Below are positions 34,718 to 44,900 of a stretch of 64,000 bases of DNA, one piece after another; positions within the stretch are counted from its first letter, which is position 1; every line of letters starts with the position of its first letter. The translations under genes were made by a program, and so were the position numbers. The notes beneath the pieces are model-generated. The model saw only the letters and a list, made by a program, of their open reading frames with translations, was not told the DNA's origin and did not search any database. Source of the DNA: Nematostella vectensis (lineage: Eukaryota > Cnidaria > Anthozoa > Actiniaria > Edwardsiidae); the NCBI RefSeq assembly GCF_932526225.1, contig NC_064034.1, positions 6,122,001 through 6,186,000 of the forward strand. Reading direction: 5' to 3'.

Positions 34718-35403
34718 CTGTAAAGATAAAAGACATATACAATTAGAAAGGAACTGGAAGGTTTTCGCAGCATGAATAATTCGGCATGTAGTGGATGTCA
34801 AAGTAGAGGCACGAGAATGGCAATATTTTTTTCTACGGAATCAACAAACACAAGTGAGGGAGTGTGGGGTAAGGTATCTTTTATAGTGGAAAATTGTTAT
34901 TATTATTACCGAAGGAAAATCGACGGTGATTCTTTGGGTCAAATAACAGTGAAATAGTAAAATGTTTATGGAAATAATAGATAACGATATTAGAGTATAT
35001 TAGAGACGGACCATTAGAAAAGTTAAGAGGGGGGGGGGGGAAGGTTCCAGGCCTGTATGTTTTGTTTTCTTGTCTCCAAGACTTGCATGATTTTTTTTCT
35101 TTGTGAGAGCTTGCATGTTTTTTCTCAAGTGCTATTTATGTTGATAAGGATTTAGACAGTTATCGCATGTTTTTAATACTACAGTTAATATGGAATTATA
35201 TACTCATAATAAACAACTTTAGTACTCCCCAAATCAGTGTATAGCGATTTTCGCATGCTGTGAAACGGATATTTCGAATTTCGCTTCGCAGGCGAGTGTC
35301 AGAGTCAATGGCGACGCTTTTCGGCAATATTAACAATGATTTCTGATTTTATCCAACTGGATCTCACCTCAGGGTTGATGAACAGAGGCAGGATACATTT
35401 TAC

Positions 35404-35449
35404 CTGAAACCTCAACAGAACCTAAAAGTGGTACTGTAGTGGGACACCC
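35404..35449 (-). CDS. Channel gene exon 4 (tentative)
   Basis: 46 nt, CTCAG|GGGTGT to TTTCAG|GTAAAA, phase 0 to phase 1. It encodes GCPTTVPLLGSVEVS and leads into the PA14-like domain. An alternative acceptor at 35487 would lengthen it to 84 nt and suit a direct join to exon 2. Confidence 0.4.
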
Positions 35450-36345
35450 CTGAGATCTTCGTTCGCGAAGCCAAGCCAAAAGAATACCTTCCTCAAGAAG
35501 ATCGTTGTCAATAGAAGCAGCATGTAAGATACCATGAAATTATATCGAAATCACTTGAAGAGAAACTAAAGAAATATTCAAAACTCGGACTGTAGATGTC
35601 CCGTTAGCTAAGAGATCAAGACAGTAGTGTACTGTGGGTAGAAAAATTATTTGATTGTTCCCTGTCGCCGAGATCGTTCGATGAGCAATTTTCTCCGTCC
35701 GGGCGACAGTAACAACAGAGAAATCATTTCCTTTTTTTATTTGACAAAGTCATTGGAGCAAAGTTGAAAAACACCCAAGTTAGCGGGGAATTCGAGTTTG
35801 GGCGAGTTCGAGTTTACCGAGTAAAAATGACCGAAAATTAGGTCGGAATCCTAGGGAAATCGAACTTTTAGTTCGAGTCAACTGGAAAGGATTTCGCTAT
35901 CTCGGAAGGCAGGAGATATTTCGGATTAAGGTTAGAAAGATTTTATTCGGTGAGTTCAATATTCAACACAATTTTGGGGATGCATTTTTGTTTATTTTAT
36001 TAACATATCGCTAACAAAGTATACTAATTCCCGTACTCGGTCTGATAATTCTCCGTACAGACCTCGCGCTCGGTTAATAAGTTTTCGAGAGAGTTCGATG
36101 GGTTAGTTTTCGGAGATGTAGTCGTAATAAAACTGTTGAGTTGGAATTTCGTTCTCTCTTACTTCGTCGAAACAGTAATTATCGGAAAATCAAGCAAATG
36201 AATAAATAACAAGGGATGCAAATCCCACAAGAGTCTCTTTAAGATACTATAGCTTCATTGTTGATGCAATATTTTCATTAAATCTTCATAACAGCAGTAC
36301 AAAGCGATTGACAAACTTCTTCTCAGAAGTTTGTTCTCTGCATAC

Positions 36346-36488
36346 CGTGGAGTTTTCACAAAACAGTCCATCCATGCCGTGAAGACTGAACTGAGCTTTT
36401 TTTATTGTTTGGATCTGTAGCTGAAATCTGTTGCTTCCAAATGGTGAAAAAAGGAAATAGCCCCAAAAGTCGTTGAATGATATCACGA
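36346..36488 (-). CDS. Channel gene exon 3 (tentative)
   Basis: 143 nt, acceptor CACAG, donor ACG|GTATGC; its phase fits exons 2 and 4. It encodes VVISFNDFWGYFLFSPFG, then RFQLQIQTIKK and FCENST. No family is recognised; it may be a beta-rich N-terminal segment. The Ty3 element and the minisatellites lie in the intron before it. Confidence 0.45.
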
Positions 36489-36627
36489 CTGTGCTTTTCA
36501 CAACAATGAAAACAACGCTGAACGGTAAATAAACCAAGTAATGCTAAGTTAAAACGTCGTATTATCCATGAGCCGTATTCAATGTAAATGCATGCAAATA
36601 AATCGAGTCGATTGTTTTATCTTCCAT

Positions 36628-36828
36628 GGACTGCCATGACTTGCCATTGACTACCATGGACTGCCATGGCTTGCCATTGCCTACCATGGACTGCCATGTC
36701 TTGCCATTGCCTACCATGGACTGCCATGACTTGCTATTGACTACCATGGGCTGCCATGACTTGCCATTGACTACCATGGACTGCCATGACTTGCCATTGA
36801 CTACCATGGACTGCCATGACTTGCCATT
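36628..36828. repeat. 30-bp minisatellite, left part
   Basis: About 6.7 units of CCATGGACTGCCATGACTTG plus CCATTGACTA. It continues at 41352 after the retroelement, which split the array. Confidence 0.95.
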
Positions 36829-36973
36829 TGTAGTGTCCGCCGCATTGCATTATGGATTGTTAAGGTGCGCAATGCACCATGGTAGAACACTTGTCAGAGA
36901 TCCGCCATCTTGTATTAAATGTGGAAGACCACGAGTCTGTTTCTTTTTGCTTTGTTCCTTGCCGAACACCACA
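36829..36973 (+). repeat. 5' LTR
   Basis: 145 bp, TG...CA ends, one mismatch to the 3' LTR. It is open in the gag frame throughout. Confidence 0.95.
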
Positions 36974-36976
36974 TTC

Positions 36977-36994
36977 TGGCGACGAGGATGGGAT
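36977..36994 (+). other. Primer-binding site
   Basis: TGGCGACGAGGATGGG, starting TGG three bases after the LTR, complementary to a tRNA 3' end with CCA. The tRNA was not identified. Confidence 0.6.
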
Positions 36995-37045
36995 CAACAA
37001 CTGGATAAACACATACTGAAGTTAAATCTGTCAAAAAAAGCCGGT

Positions 37046-40000
37046 ATGGCCGTCTGTTTATCAGGATTACCAACGCCAAAAGCCTTCGACTGCATTGGCG
37101 AACCAGCCACGCTGGAACAAAGATGGACAATCTGGAAGTTCGAATTTGAGCTCTACTGCACTGCATCTGGCATCAAAGACTCGAAACAACAACGAGCAAT
37201 ACTTCTTCACCTAGCAGGAGCTGGAATACGAGAAATTTTTCACGCTTTTACGGCTGAACAACAGGGGGAGGACTATAAAACAGCCATGGACTCCCTCACT
37301 CAACACTTCAAACTCAAGAAAAACGTACCGATGGCCAGGCAAGCCTTCTTGACAGCGGTACCAAAACCCGGTGAGAGGATTCATCAATTTGCAATTAGAC
37401 TGCAAACCCTTTGCGAACACTGCGAGTACAACGACCAAAAGGACAGTCAAATTCGAGATAGAATTTTGACCTTCATATTGGATAAACCCCTCAAAGCAAA
37501 ACTCTTTCGTGAGGAAGGTCTGACTCTCAGCAAGCTCCTGGAAATTGTCAACACGTACCATGACAAAGAAGCACTAGTTCTTGTGCCAGATCAAGGTGGT
37601 GTTAACCAATTGAGAGTACAACAGAAGCCTGACAGTGCTGGTCCCAAGTTTGATGGCAGATGTCATCGTTGCAATAAGCAGGGTCATAAAGCTGCTGACT
37701 GCAGATGTAGCCAAAATCACCAATGTGAAAAATGTGGGAAAATTGGACATTTCAAGGTCTGCTGCAAATCAAAGCAGACAACTGGAAAAGCAAAGTCTGC
37801 AAGTGGACCAAAATCAAAGGGCAGGAAGCCATCTCATGTAAGACAAGTGGAAGCTGTTGATGTTCAAGAAACTGATAGCGAAGAGGAAGAAGATGTTTTT
37901 AATGTATTCTGCACGCACACAGAGTCACCGCCTGGTACTATGGAGATATCTATTGGAGGTGTTATACAGAATGTCATCATTGATTCGGGTGCAAGCTGTA
38001 ACCTTATGTCAGAAAGGACATTCAATGACTTATCAAAAGGAGACATTGTTTTGAAGCCAAGTAGCAAGCAAATTTTTGCATATTCGTCTAGTGATGCTTT
38101 AAATCTTAAGGGTAGTTGTATGCTTAATGTGCATGTACCAGAAACAAATGTGGATAAGCGCGCAAAGTTTTTCATTGTCTCTGGAAAAGCGTCAACTTTG
38201 TTAGGTCGTGAATTATCTGAAGCTCTAGGCATACTCAAAGTAGGAGTTCAGGTTAATAGTTGTAGCTCAGATTTCTCAGCTATAAATACTCAGTTAAACA
38301 GCAAAGCAGCGCTTAAGGCCAAATTTCCTAATGTTTTTCATGGTTTGGGCAAGCTTAAAGGTTTTAAACTCAAGTTACATATTGATCAGAATATTAAGCC
38401 AGTAGCACAACCATTGCGTAGGATTCCTTTTAGTCGCAGGCAGAAGGTCGCTGACAAGTTGGAGGAACTTGAGAAGCTTGGTGTGGTGGAAAAGGTAAAC
38501 AGTCCTACAAGTTGGATCAATCCCCTTGTGGCAGTCGAAAAGCCAAATGGAGATGTTCGCATTTGTTTGGACATACGCCAGGCCAATCAGGCTATCTTAA
38601 GAGAAAGACACCCAGTACCTACTATGCAAGAAACCCTACAAGAAATCTCAGATGCAAAGATTTTCACCAAATTGGATTTAAACATGGCTTTCCATCAAAT
38701 CGAGTTATCCCCAGAGTCCCGAGACATAACTACTTTCGCAGCGCCAACAGGTTTATATCGCTACTGTCGATTGCTCTTCGGTGTGAACATGGCTACCGAG
38801 AAGTTCCAGAACCTGATATGGCAAGTTTTGAAAGACTGCCCTGGAGCCTTCAACATGCATGACGACATTCTTATAGTGGGTAGGAACCAAAAGGAGCATG
38901 ACGAGAACCTGGAAAGAGCTGTCCAAAAGCTGCAAGACAGCGGGCTCACCCTCAACTATGAGAAATGTGTGGTAGGAGCCTCGAGTATGGATTTCATGGG
39001 AGACACCATTTCTGCAGATGGTCTTAAGTTATCTGACAAAAGAGTCGAAGCAATTGTCGAGGCACCTGCACCAACCAACCAATCAGAGGTGAGAAGTTTC
39101 CTTGGTTCTGCTCAATTTTGTGCCAAATTCATTCCACAGTTTGCAACCATTTCTGCTCCCCTGTGGGATCTTACCAGTAAAAATGCTAAATGGAAATGGG
39201 GTGCCAAAGAGGCAGAATCATTTGCACAAATTAAGCACTTGCTAACATGTGCACCAGTCATGTCTTATTTTACACAGGGAGCCCAGACCAGGATTATCAC
39301 TGACGCCTCACCAGTTGGCCTGGGGGCCATACTAGAGCAAAGACAACCTGGTGATGGTCAATTTCGACCAGTGTACTACGCAAGTCGTAAGCTTAGTAAG
39401 GTTGAACAGCGCTACTCACAGTTCGAGCGAGAGGCCCTTGCTGTCAAATGGGCCTGTGAGAAATTTCACATGTTCCTTTATGGAACCCATTTTGAAATAC
39501 TAACTGATCACAAACCCTTAATTTCAGTCCTAGGTCCAACGTCTAAACCCCCGTCTGCTAGGATTGAACGCTGGCTGTTGTACCTTCAGCAATTCAGCTA
39601 TGTGGTCAGGCACATTTCCGGAAAGGAAAATTCAGCCGACGCCCTGAGTCGTTTACCAGTTGGTCCAGTACAGACAGCTGATTCTAAAGCAACCAGCGAG
39701 TATGTGTTTAGCACTGCAAAGGCCGCAGTACCTGTCGCCATGACCCCAAAGCATGTAGAGGTTGTTTCAGAGAAGGACCCAACCCTTATTCTGGTACGCG
39801 AAGCAATTAGAAGTGGAGACTTCACCCGCCTCACAGGTACCTTGTACAAAGCAGTGTCAAAGGAGTTGTGGATTGCCGGACAATTAGTGATGCGTGGAAA
39901 CCGAATTGTGCTACCAGAATCCCTATGGAAGCAAGCAATTATTTTAGCTCATGAGGGACACCAAGGAATGGTGCGCACAAAATCCCGCCTGCGAAGCAAA

Positions 40001-41092
40001 CTATGGTGGCCGCAGATGGATGCACAGGCTGAACAGTTCATCAAGGCCTGCTACCCCTGCCAGCTAGTTGGACCACGTGGCAAACCGGAACCTGTTCGAT
40101 CAACAGAACTACCTGAAGAACCATGGGAGGACCTCGCCACAGATTTGACTGAGATACCTGGAGGAAACCACTTGCTGGTAGTTGTGGATAACTACTCCAG
40201 ATGGCCAGAGGTATTACTCCTTAAGAAAACCGATGCGCCACACGTCATCACGGCATTGGAGGGAATATTCAGAACACATGGCATACCATACACGGTTCGC
40301 AGCGACAACGGACCGCCCTTTGCCTCGAAAGAATTTGAGAATTTCTTAGAGTTCTTAGGCATAGAACATAAGAAAGGAATTCCATATTGGCCACAGAGCA
40401 ACGGCGAAGTGGAACGATGTAACAGAACAATTCTTAAAGTGATTCGGATAGCAAACTTGCAAGGAAATGATTGGAAGAAAGCGCTTGATGATTTCCTCTT
40501 TCAGTATCGCACAACAAACCATGCCGCAACTGGATGCTCGCCAGCCGAACTCCTAATGGGAAGGCAGCTCCGAGACAAGCTACCTAGTGTAAAGATTCCG
40601 AAGGATAGAGCGACAGAGTCAGAGTGGCAACACAAACTTAGGGACAGAGACGCTCTATCAAAACTCAGACAGAAAGAGTATGCTGATGCTAGAAGACATG
40701 CTGAGCCAAGTGGAATTGATGAAGGCGATGAAGTACTGCTGCGACAGACTCGCCGCGAGAACAAACTCTCTCCAGTTTTTGAGCCTGAAGCTTACAAGGT
40801 TTTGCAGAAGACAGGTAATGCAGTTGTACTGGAGGATTCTGATGGAAATAGGAAGATGAGGAATGTAGCACAAATGAAGAAGTTCATCAAACCACAGGAA
40901 GCAGTCGCCGCAGACATGCTGCCTACTCCACCTGAAATCGCGCAGGAACACCAAACCGCACCTGAGACCCAGAACCAGTCCACACTTGATTGTACAGCTG
41001 AAATGCCAGCGTCTCCTGGTTCTCTAGCCAATCAGCGACCTGCGCGCACTAGGCAACAACCTGTTCGTTTTAAGGATTATGTGCTACAATAA
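37046..41092 (+). CDS. gag-pol: Ty3/gypsy Gag-Pol polyprotein
   Basis: 1348 residues from the ATG at 37046; the frame is open upstream to 36626, but only through LTR and minisatellite. Domains in order: Gag; two CCHC zinc knuckles (CHRCNKQGHKAADC and CEKCGKIGHFKVCC, about residues 205-245); aspartic protease (IIDSGASCN, about 311); reverse transcriptase (KLDLNMAFHQ, about 543; MHDDILI, about 602, where the usual YVDD is MHDD); RNase H (TDASPVGLGAIL, about 751; DHKPL); integrase with HHCC finger (HEGHQG...CYPC, about 968), and catalytic DLTEI, SDNGPPF and GEVERCN (about 1031-1120). No frameshift or stop. The first Tyr of the RT box is replaced by Met, but both Asp remain. Confidence 0.95.
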   Translation: MAVCLSGLPTPKAFDCIGEPATLEQRWTIWKFEFELYCTASGIKDSKQQRAILLHLAGAGIREIFHAFTAEQQGEDYKTAMDSLTQHFKLKKNVPMARQAFLTAVPKPGERIHQFAIRLQTLCEHCEYNDQKDSQIRDRILTFILDKPLKAKLFREEGLTLSKLLEIVNTYHDKEALVLVPDQGGVNQLRVQQKPDSAGPKFDGRCHRCNKQGHKAADCRCSQNHQCEKCGKIGHFKVCCKSKQTTGKAKSASGPKSKGRKPSHVRQVEAVDVQETDSEEEEDVFNVFCTHTESPPGTMEISIGGVIQNVIIDSGASCNLMSERTFNDLSKGDIVLKPSSKQIFAYSSSDALNLKGSCMLNVHVPETNVDKRAKFFIVSGKASTLLGRELSEALGILKVGVQVNSCSSDFSAINTQLNSKAALKAKFPNVFHGLGKLKGFKLKLHIDQNIKPVAQPLRRIPFSRRQKVADKLEELEKLGVVEKVNSPTSWINPLVAVEKPNGDVRICLDIRQANQAILRERHPVPTMQETLQEISDAKIFTKLDLNMAFHQIELSPESRDITTFAAPTGLYRYCRLLFGVNMATEKFQNLIWQVLKDCPGAFNMHDDILIVGRNQKEHDENLERAVQKLQDSGLTLNYEKCVVGASSMDFMGDTISADGLKLSDKRVEAIVEAPAPTNQSEVRSFLGSAQFCAKFIPQFATISAPLWDLTSKNAKWKWGAKEAESFAQIKHLLTCAPVMSYFTQGAQTRIITDASPVGLGAILEQRQPGDGQFRPVYYASRKLSKVEQRYSQFEREALAVKWACEKFHMFLYGTHFEILTDHKPLISVLGPTSKPPSARIERWLLYLQQFSYVVRHISGKENSADALSRLPVGPVQTADSKATSEYVFSTAKAAVPVAMTPKHVEVVSEKDPTLILVREAIRSGDFTRLTGTLYKAVSKELWIAGQLVMRGNRIVLPESLWKQAIILAHEGHQGMVRTKSRLRSKLWWPQMDAQAEQFIKACYPCQLVGPRGKPEPVRSTELPEEPWEDLATDLTEIPGGNHLLVVVDNYSRWPEVLLLKKTDAPHVITALEGIFRTHGIPYTVRSDNGPPFASKEFENFLEFLGIEHKKGIPYWPQSNGEVERCNRTILKVIRIANLQGNDWKKALDDFLFQYRTTNHAATGCSPAELLMGRQLRDKLPSVKIPKDRATESEWQHKLRDRDALSKLRQKEYADARRHAEPSGIDEGDEVLLRQTRRENKLSPVFEPEAYKVLQKTGNAVVLEDSDGNRKMRNVAQMKKFIKPQEAVAADMLPTPPEIAQEHQTAPETQNQSTLDCTAEMPASPGSLANQRPARTRQQPVRFKDYVLQ

Positions 41093-41196
41093 GTTTTGTT
41101 AGTTTTATTTTTCTTTTCAGTTTTACATACATGCGTAGGACCCCTACTATAGCTGTTATAGTTATTTAGCTCCTAGTATGGACTTTAATGCTAAGT

Positions 41197-41206
41197 AAGG
41201 GGGGGA
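41197..41206 (+). other. Polypurine tract
   Basis: AAGGGGGGGA just before the 3' LTR, the expected plus-strand primer. Confidence 0.85.
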
Positions 41207-41351
41207 TGTAGTGTCCGCCGCATTGCATTATGGATTGTTAAGGTGCGCAATGCACCATGGTAGAACACATGTCAGAGATCCGCCATCTTGTATTAAATGT
41301 GGAAGACCACGAGTCTGTTTCTTTTTGCTTTGTTCCTTGCCGAACACCACA
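41207..41351 (+). repeat. 3' LTR
   Basis: 145 bp, followed directly by the second CCATT target duplicate. Confidence 0.95.
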
Positions 41352-42875
41352 CCATTGACTACCATGGACTGCCATGACTTGCCATTGCCTACCATGGACT
41401 GCCATGACTTGCCATTAACTACCATGGGCTGCCATGACTTGCCATTGACTACCATGGACTGCCATGACTTGCCATTGCCTACCATGGACTGCCATGACTT
41501 GCCATTGCCTACCATGGACTGCCATGACTTTTCATAGCCTACCATGGACTGCCATGACTTGCCATTAACTACCATGGGCTGCCATGACTTGCCATTGACT
41601 ACCATGGACTGCCATGACTTGCCATTGCCTACCATGGACTGCCATGACTTGCCATTGCCTACCATGGACTGCCATGACTTTTCATTGCCTACCATGGACT
41701 GCCATGACTTGCCATTAACTACCATGGGCTGCCATGACTTGCCATTGACTACCATGGACTGCCATGACTTGCCATTGCCTACCATGGACTGCCATGACTT
41801 GCCATTGCCTACCATGGACTGCCATGACTTGCCATTGCCTACCATGAACTGCCATGACTTTTCATTGCCTACCATGGACTGCCATGACTTGCCATTAACT
41901 ACCATGGGCTGCCATGACTTGCCATTGACTACCATGGACTGCCATGACTTGCCATTGCCTACCATGGACTGCCATGACTTGCCATTGCCTACCATGGACT
42001 GCCATGACTTGCCATTGCCTACCATGGACTGCCATGACTTTTCATTGCCTACCATGGACTGCCATGACTTGCCATTAACTACCATGGGCTGCCATGACTT
42101 GCCATTGACTACCATGGACTGCCATGACTTGCCATTGCCTACCATGGACTGCCATGACTTGCCATTGCCTACCATGGACTGCCATGACTTGCCATTGACT
42201 ACCATGGACTGCCATGACTTGCCATTGACTACCATGGGCTGCCATGACTTGCCATCGACTACCATGGACTGCCATGACTTGCCATTGACTACCATGTACT
42301 GCCATGACTTGCCATTGACTACCATGGGCTGCCATGACTTGCCATTGACTACCATGGGCTGCCATGACTTGCCATTGACTACCACAGACTGTCATGACTT
42401 CCCATTGACTACCATAGACTGCCATGACTTGCCATTGACTACCATGGGCTGCCATGACTTGCCATTGACTACCATGGGCTGCCATGAGTTGCCATTGACT
42501 ACCATGGCATGCCATGGACTGCCATATTACTCAATGGCAGTCATTAACTACCATGGGCTGCCATGACTTTCTATTGACTACCATGGGCTGCCATGACTTG
42601 CCATTGACTACCATGGGCTGCCATGACTTGCCATTGACTACCATGGACTGCCATGACTTGCCATTGACTACCATGGACTGCCATGACTTTTCATTGACTA
42701 CCATGGACCGCCATGACTTGCCATTGACTACCATGGGCTGCCATGACTAGCCATTGACTACTGGACTGCCATGACTTGCCATTGACTACCACAGACTGCC
42801 ATGACTTGCCATTGACTACCATAGACTGCCATGACTAGTCATTGACTACCATGGACTGCCATGACTAGTCATTAA
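41352..42875. repeat. 30-bp minisatellite, right part, with higher-order structure
   Basis: About 50 units. The variants form blocks of five or six units (150-180 bp), each ending with a unit carrying TTTTCAT instead of TTGCCAT (near 41528, 41678, 41858, 42038). The unit length is a multiple of three and has no stop in several frames, so long spurious frames appear on both strands. Confidence 0.95.
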
Positions 42876-43300
42876 CTTACGTTGCATGCTTAATGTTTAA
42901 CATTTCTTTATTTCGTGATCGTATGTATTGGTGCTACAACACACATTAGTGACACAAGGATGCGACCCCTATATTCGTGACGGTTATCATAGACTATCTA
43001 CCCGTCCCCGTTTAGAGTAGCGTTTACTGCTTTCGTATACGAATGATTTCCCAACAAAGACAACAAATCGTTTGTATGCATTTTTTTTTCTGTCTGGTCT
43101 GGGCTGCATGCATTTTTCCCCAGGCTTGCTTTTTATCATGTATAATTTTTTGGGTCTTTTCCTTATCCACTCCCCCCCCCCCCCCCTCACTTTTCTAATG
43201 GTCCGTCCCTTACTGATAATACGGTATAGTCTCACATTTATCCCAAGCAAGTGAGCCTCATCGGCGTGGCTAGACATGTTTGAATGTTCCTGCAGATTAC

Positions 43301-43397
43301 CTGGGGGAAGGCATTCCTTAACACGTTCGTAATCCAGTAATATCACGGCAGAGCTCAAGGAAAACAAGAAGACCAGCAAACTCACGACGATTAAAAC
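43301..43397 (-). CDS. Channel gene exon 2, signal or anchor segment
   Basis: 97 nt, CCAG|GTTTTA to CCAG|GTAATC. It encodes VLIVVSLLVFLFSLSSAVIL followed by LDYERVKECLPP. About 20 hydrophobic residues follow the basic exon 1 tip, as in a signal peptide. It ends in phase 1. Confidence 0.7.
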
Positions 43398-43539
43398 CTG
43401 GACATAAATTAAAAAGTCATTAAAAATACAAGTTATACAAAAATACAATCTATTTCCAGCGTCCGCAAGGCCTTATCGGCCGTACTGCGGGCTCACAGAA
43501 ACGAGCTAAAAGTCGAGCGTATCAATACACAATACAAAC

Positions 43540-43566
43540 CTTTCTCTTCCTGGAGTTCGTTGGCAT
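43540..43566 (-). CDS. Channel gene exon 1, start codon
   Basis: ATG at 43566 encodes MPTNSRKRK and ends at AAG|GTTTGT in phase 0. The basic stretch just before a hydrophobic segment in exon 2 fits an N-terminal signal or signal-anchor. No other ATG is needed. Confidence 0.65.
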
Positions 43567-44469
43567 TTTATCACCTCAAGATTGTCACCCTACAATGATG
43601 AACACCTCTTGGAAGAGAAGCTGCATTGGGTCGACGTTTGTCAGATAAAACTGGCAAAGGATAATTATTGAGTTAAAGTTGTGTACTATTCACCTCCCTC
43701 ACTCGAGTTCTCGTAGAATTTGGAGAACAGTATTAGTCCGTGGTGCAGAATCGGTCGTACCCAGGATATTTTCAGTATTTGGAAGGAGGGTTCAATTTTA
43801 CTATATTCTCGAGCTTCCGAAGATAGGTTAAAATAGGGGCTACTCCTTTTTCTCCCTAATGACTCAAACGAAGGGGGTCGAGTTATGGTACACAGTTGAC
43901 CCAGATAACTCGAGCCTCTAATAGAAATCGACAATAGTTCTTAATATCATAGTCCTGTAAAGGAGGGTAGGAGTAACAGTAATGCAAATAGCTGGAAAAT
44001 ACAACAAGAAAAAAAATTAGAATAAAACCATTTTAAAATAAGGTTGCACTCGGGAAATCGGTGTCGTAACCCGTATTACCTCATGGGTATCAAGTAAATA
44101 GCAAAAAAAAAAAAAAACAAAAAACGCGAATAACAACAACTCCGGGTTTTTTTGTGCCTCTGTTGACATTTAAACGTTAGACATTTACCAAGTTATCCAT
44201 GAACCACAGCGGGATACGACCATGATTTTTAGTGCAACCTTATTCGAAATGTTCCCTATTCGCACTACTCAATCTAAACATAATAACCAAAGCAAATTCA
44301 ACGTAGACTAGAGACTGTATTTGACACAACCTTTGTGCTCCTGTTTATTCTCTTTGTATTCTCCTTATACTCTCTATGCTCTCTTATTTTCTCTGTTCTC
44401 TTATTTTAATTCAAATGAACCAACAAACTTGGACCATAAATAAAAACCATTTGTGAAATTAAAAAAAAT

Positions 44470-44514
44470 CATTTGTGGCCATCGACTCGAGTTTTCGTGA
44501 CTTGGTGTCCGTCG

Positions 44515-44545
<31 letters not shown>

Positions 44546-44900
44546 AAAAAAAAAAAAATGTCTCACCGCAAAAACAACTTACGACAACAAAACTTTAAGT
44601 TATTTATGACGTCATCAATGACGTCACTAAAACAAAAAAAAACTTGACGACATCAAAATAAAAAATATACTTTTTATAAAAAAAAACGTATGACAACCAA
44701 ATTCGGTAGGTGTCATGAAGGTGTCAGGGGGGGTGCCAAGATATGGTCACCTGTGTGATGTCGTTGATGACGTCACTTAAAGTAAAACTTGCCTTTCTTG
44801 ATTAAAAACAAAAATGTACATTTCTCATAAAAGAAAAATCGTATGACAACCAAACTGGAAGGCGTCAGGATGGGTGCAACGAAATGGTCACGAGTAGGGA
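44470..44900. mobile_element. CRE-palindrome repeat element, partial copy 3
   Basis: It shares CATCGACTCGAGTTTTCGTG, ATGACGTCATCAATGACGTC and CAACCAAATTCGGTAGGTGTC-like phrases with the other two copies. A C-run then an A-run interrupts it at 44513-44558. Confidence 0.65.

Larger units (their letters stand above)
36824..41356 (+). mobile_element. Full-length Ty3/gypsy LTR retrotransposon
   Basis: Two 145-bp LTRs (36829-36973, 41207-41351) begin TGTAGTG and end CACCACA and differ at one base (T or A near LTR position 62). The target duplication CCATT (36824-36828, 41352-41356) is exact. A primer-binding site of the TGGCGACGAGG type starts at 36977 and a polypurine tract (AAGGGGGGGA) ends at 41206. 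One gag-pol frame is intact. The near-identical LTRs mean a recent insertion, into a minisatellite in intron 2 of the channel gene. Short LTRs and a fused frame recall Mag-like lineages, but the clade is not certain. Confidence 0.95.
12222..43566 (-). other. Gene: PA14/TSP1/14xFN3 receptor fused to a K+-selective iGluR-like channel
   Basis: Thirty exons, 6780 coding nt, about 2259 residues; every exon junction agrees in phase. Order of the product: signal-anchor (about 10-40), unknown N-terminal segment (42-104), PA14-like domain (105-226), TSP1 (227-290), Cys-rich region (291-392), fourteen FN3 domains (393-1791), S1-like region with M1 (1792-1939), pore helix and TVGYGD filter (about 1955-1975), M2 (about 1985-2005), S2-like region (2027-2150), M3 (about 2168-2190) and a basic cytoplasmic tail. 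It should be a plasma-membrane protein with a very long extracellular stalk. S1-M1-P-M2-S2-M3 is the topology of ionotropic glutamate receptors; the TVGYGD filter is that of potassium channels, a combination known from bacterial GluR0 and a rotifer receptor. The ligand is unknown. Exons 3 and 4 are the least certain. Confidence 0.8.

Noticed and set aside
36286-36537. Separate small secreted protein on the minus strand
   Set aside because: The start is a TTG and the useful part fits in phase as exon 3 of the channel gene.
41228-42566. Long frames of 385 (minus) and 340 (plus) codons
   Set aside because: Both are translations of the 30-bp minisatellite, whose unit is a multiple of three without stops; repeats on both strands at once show they are by-products.
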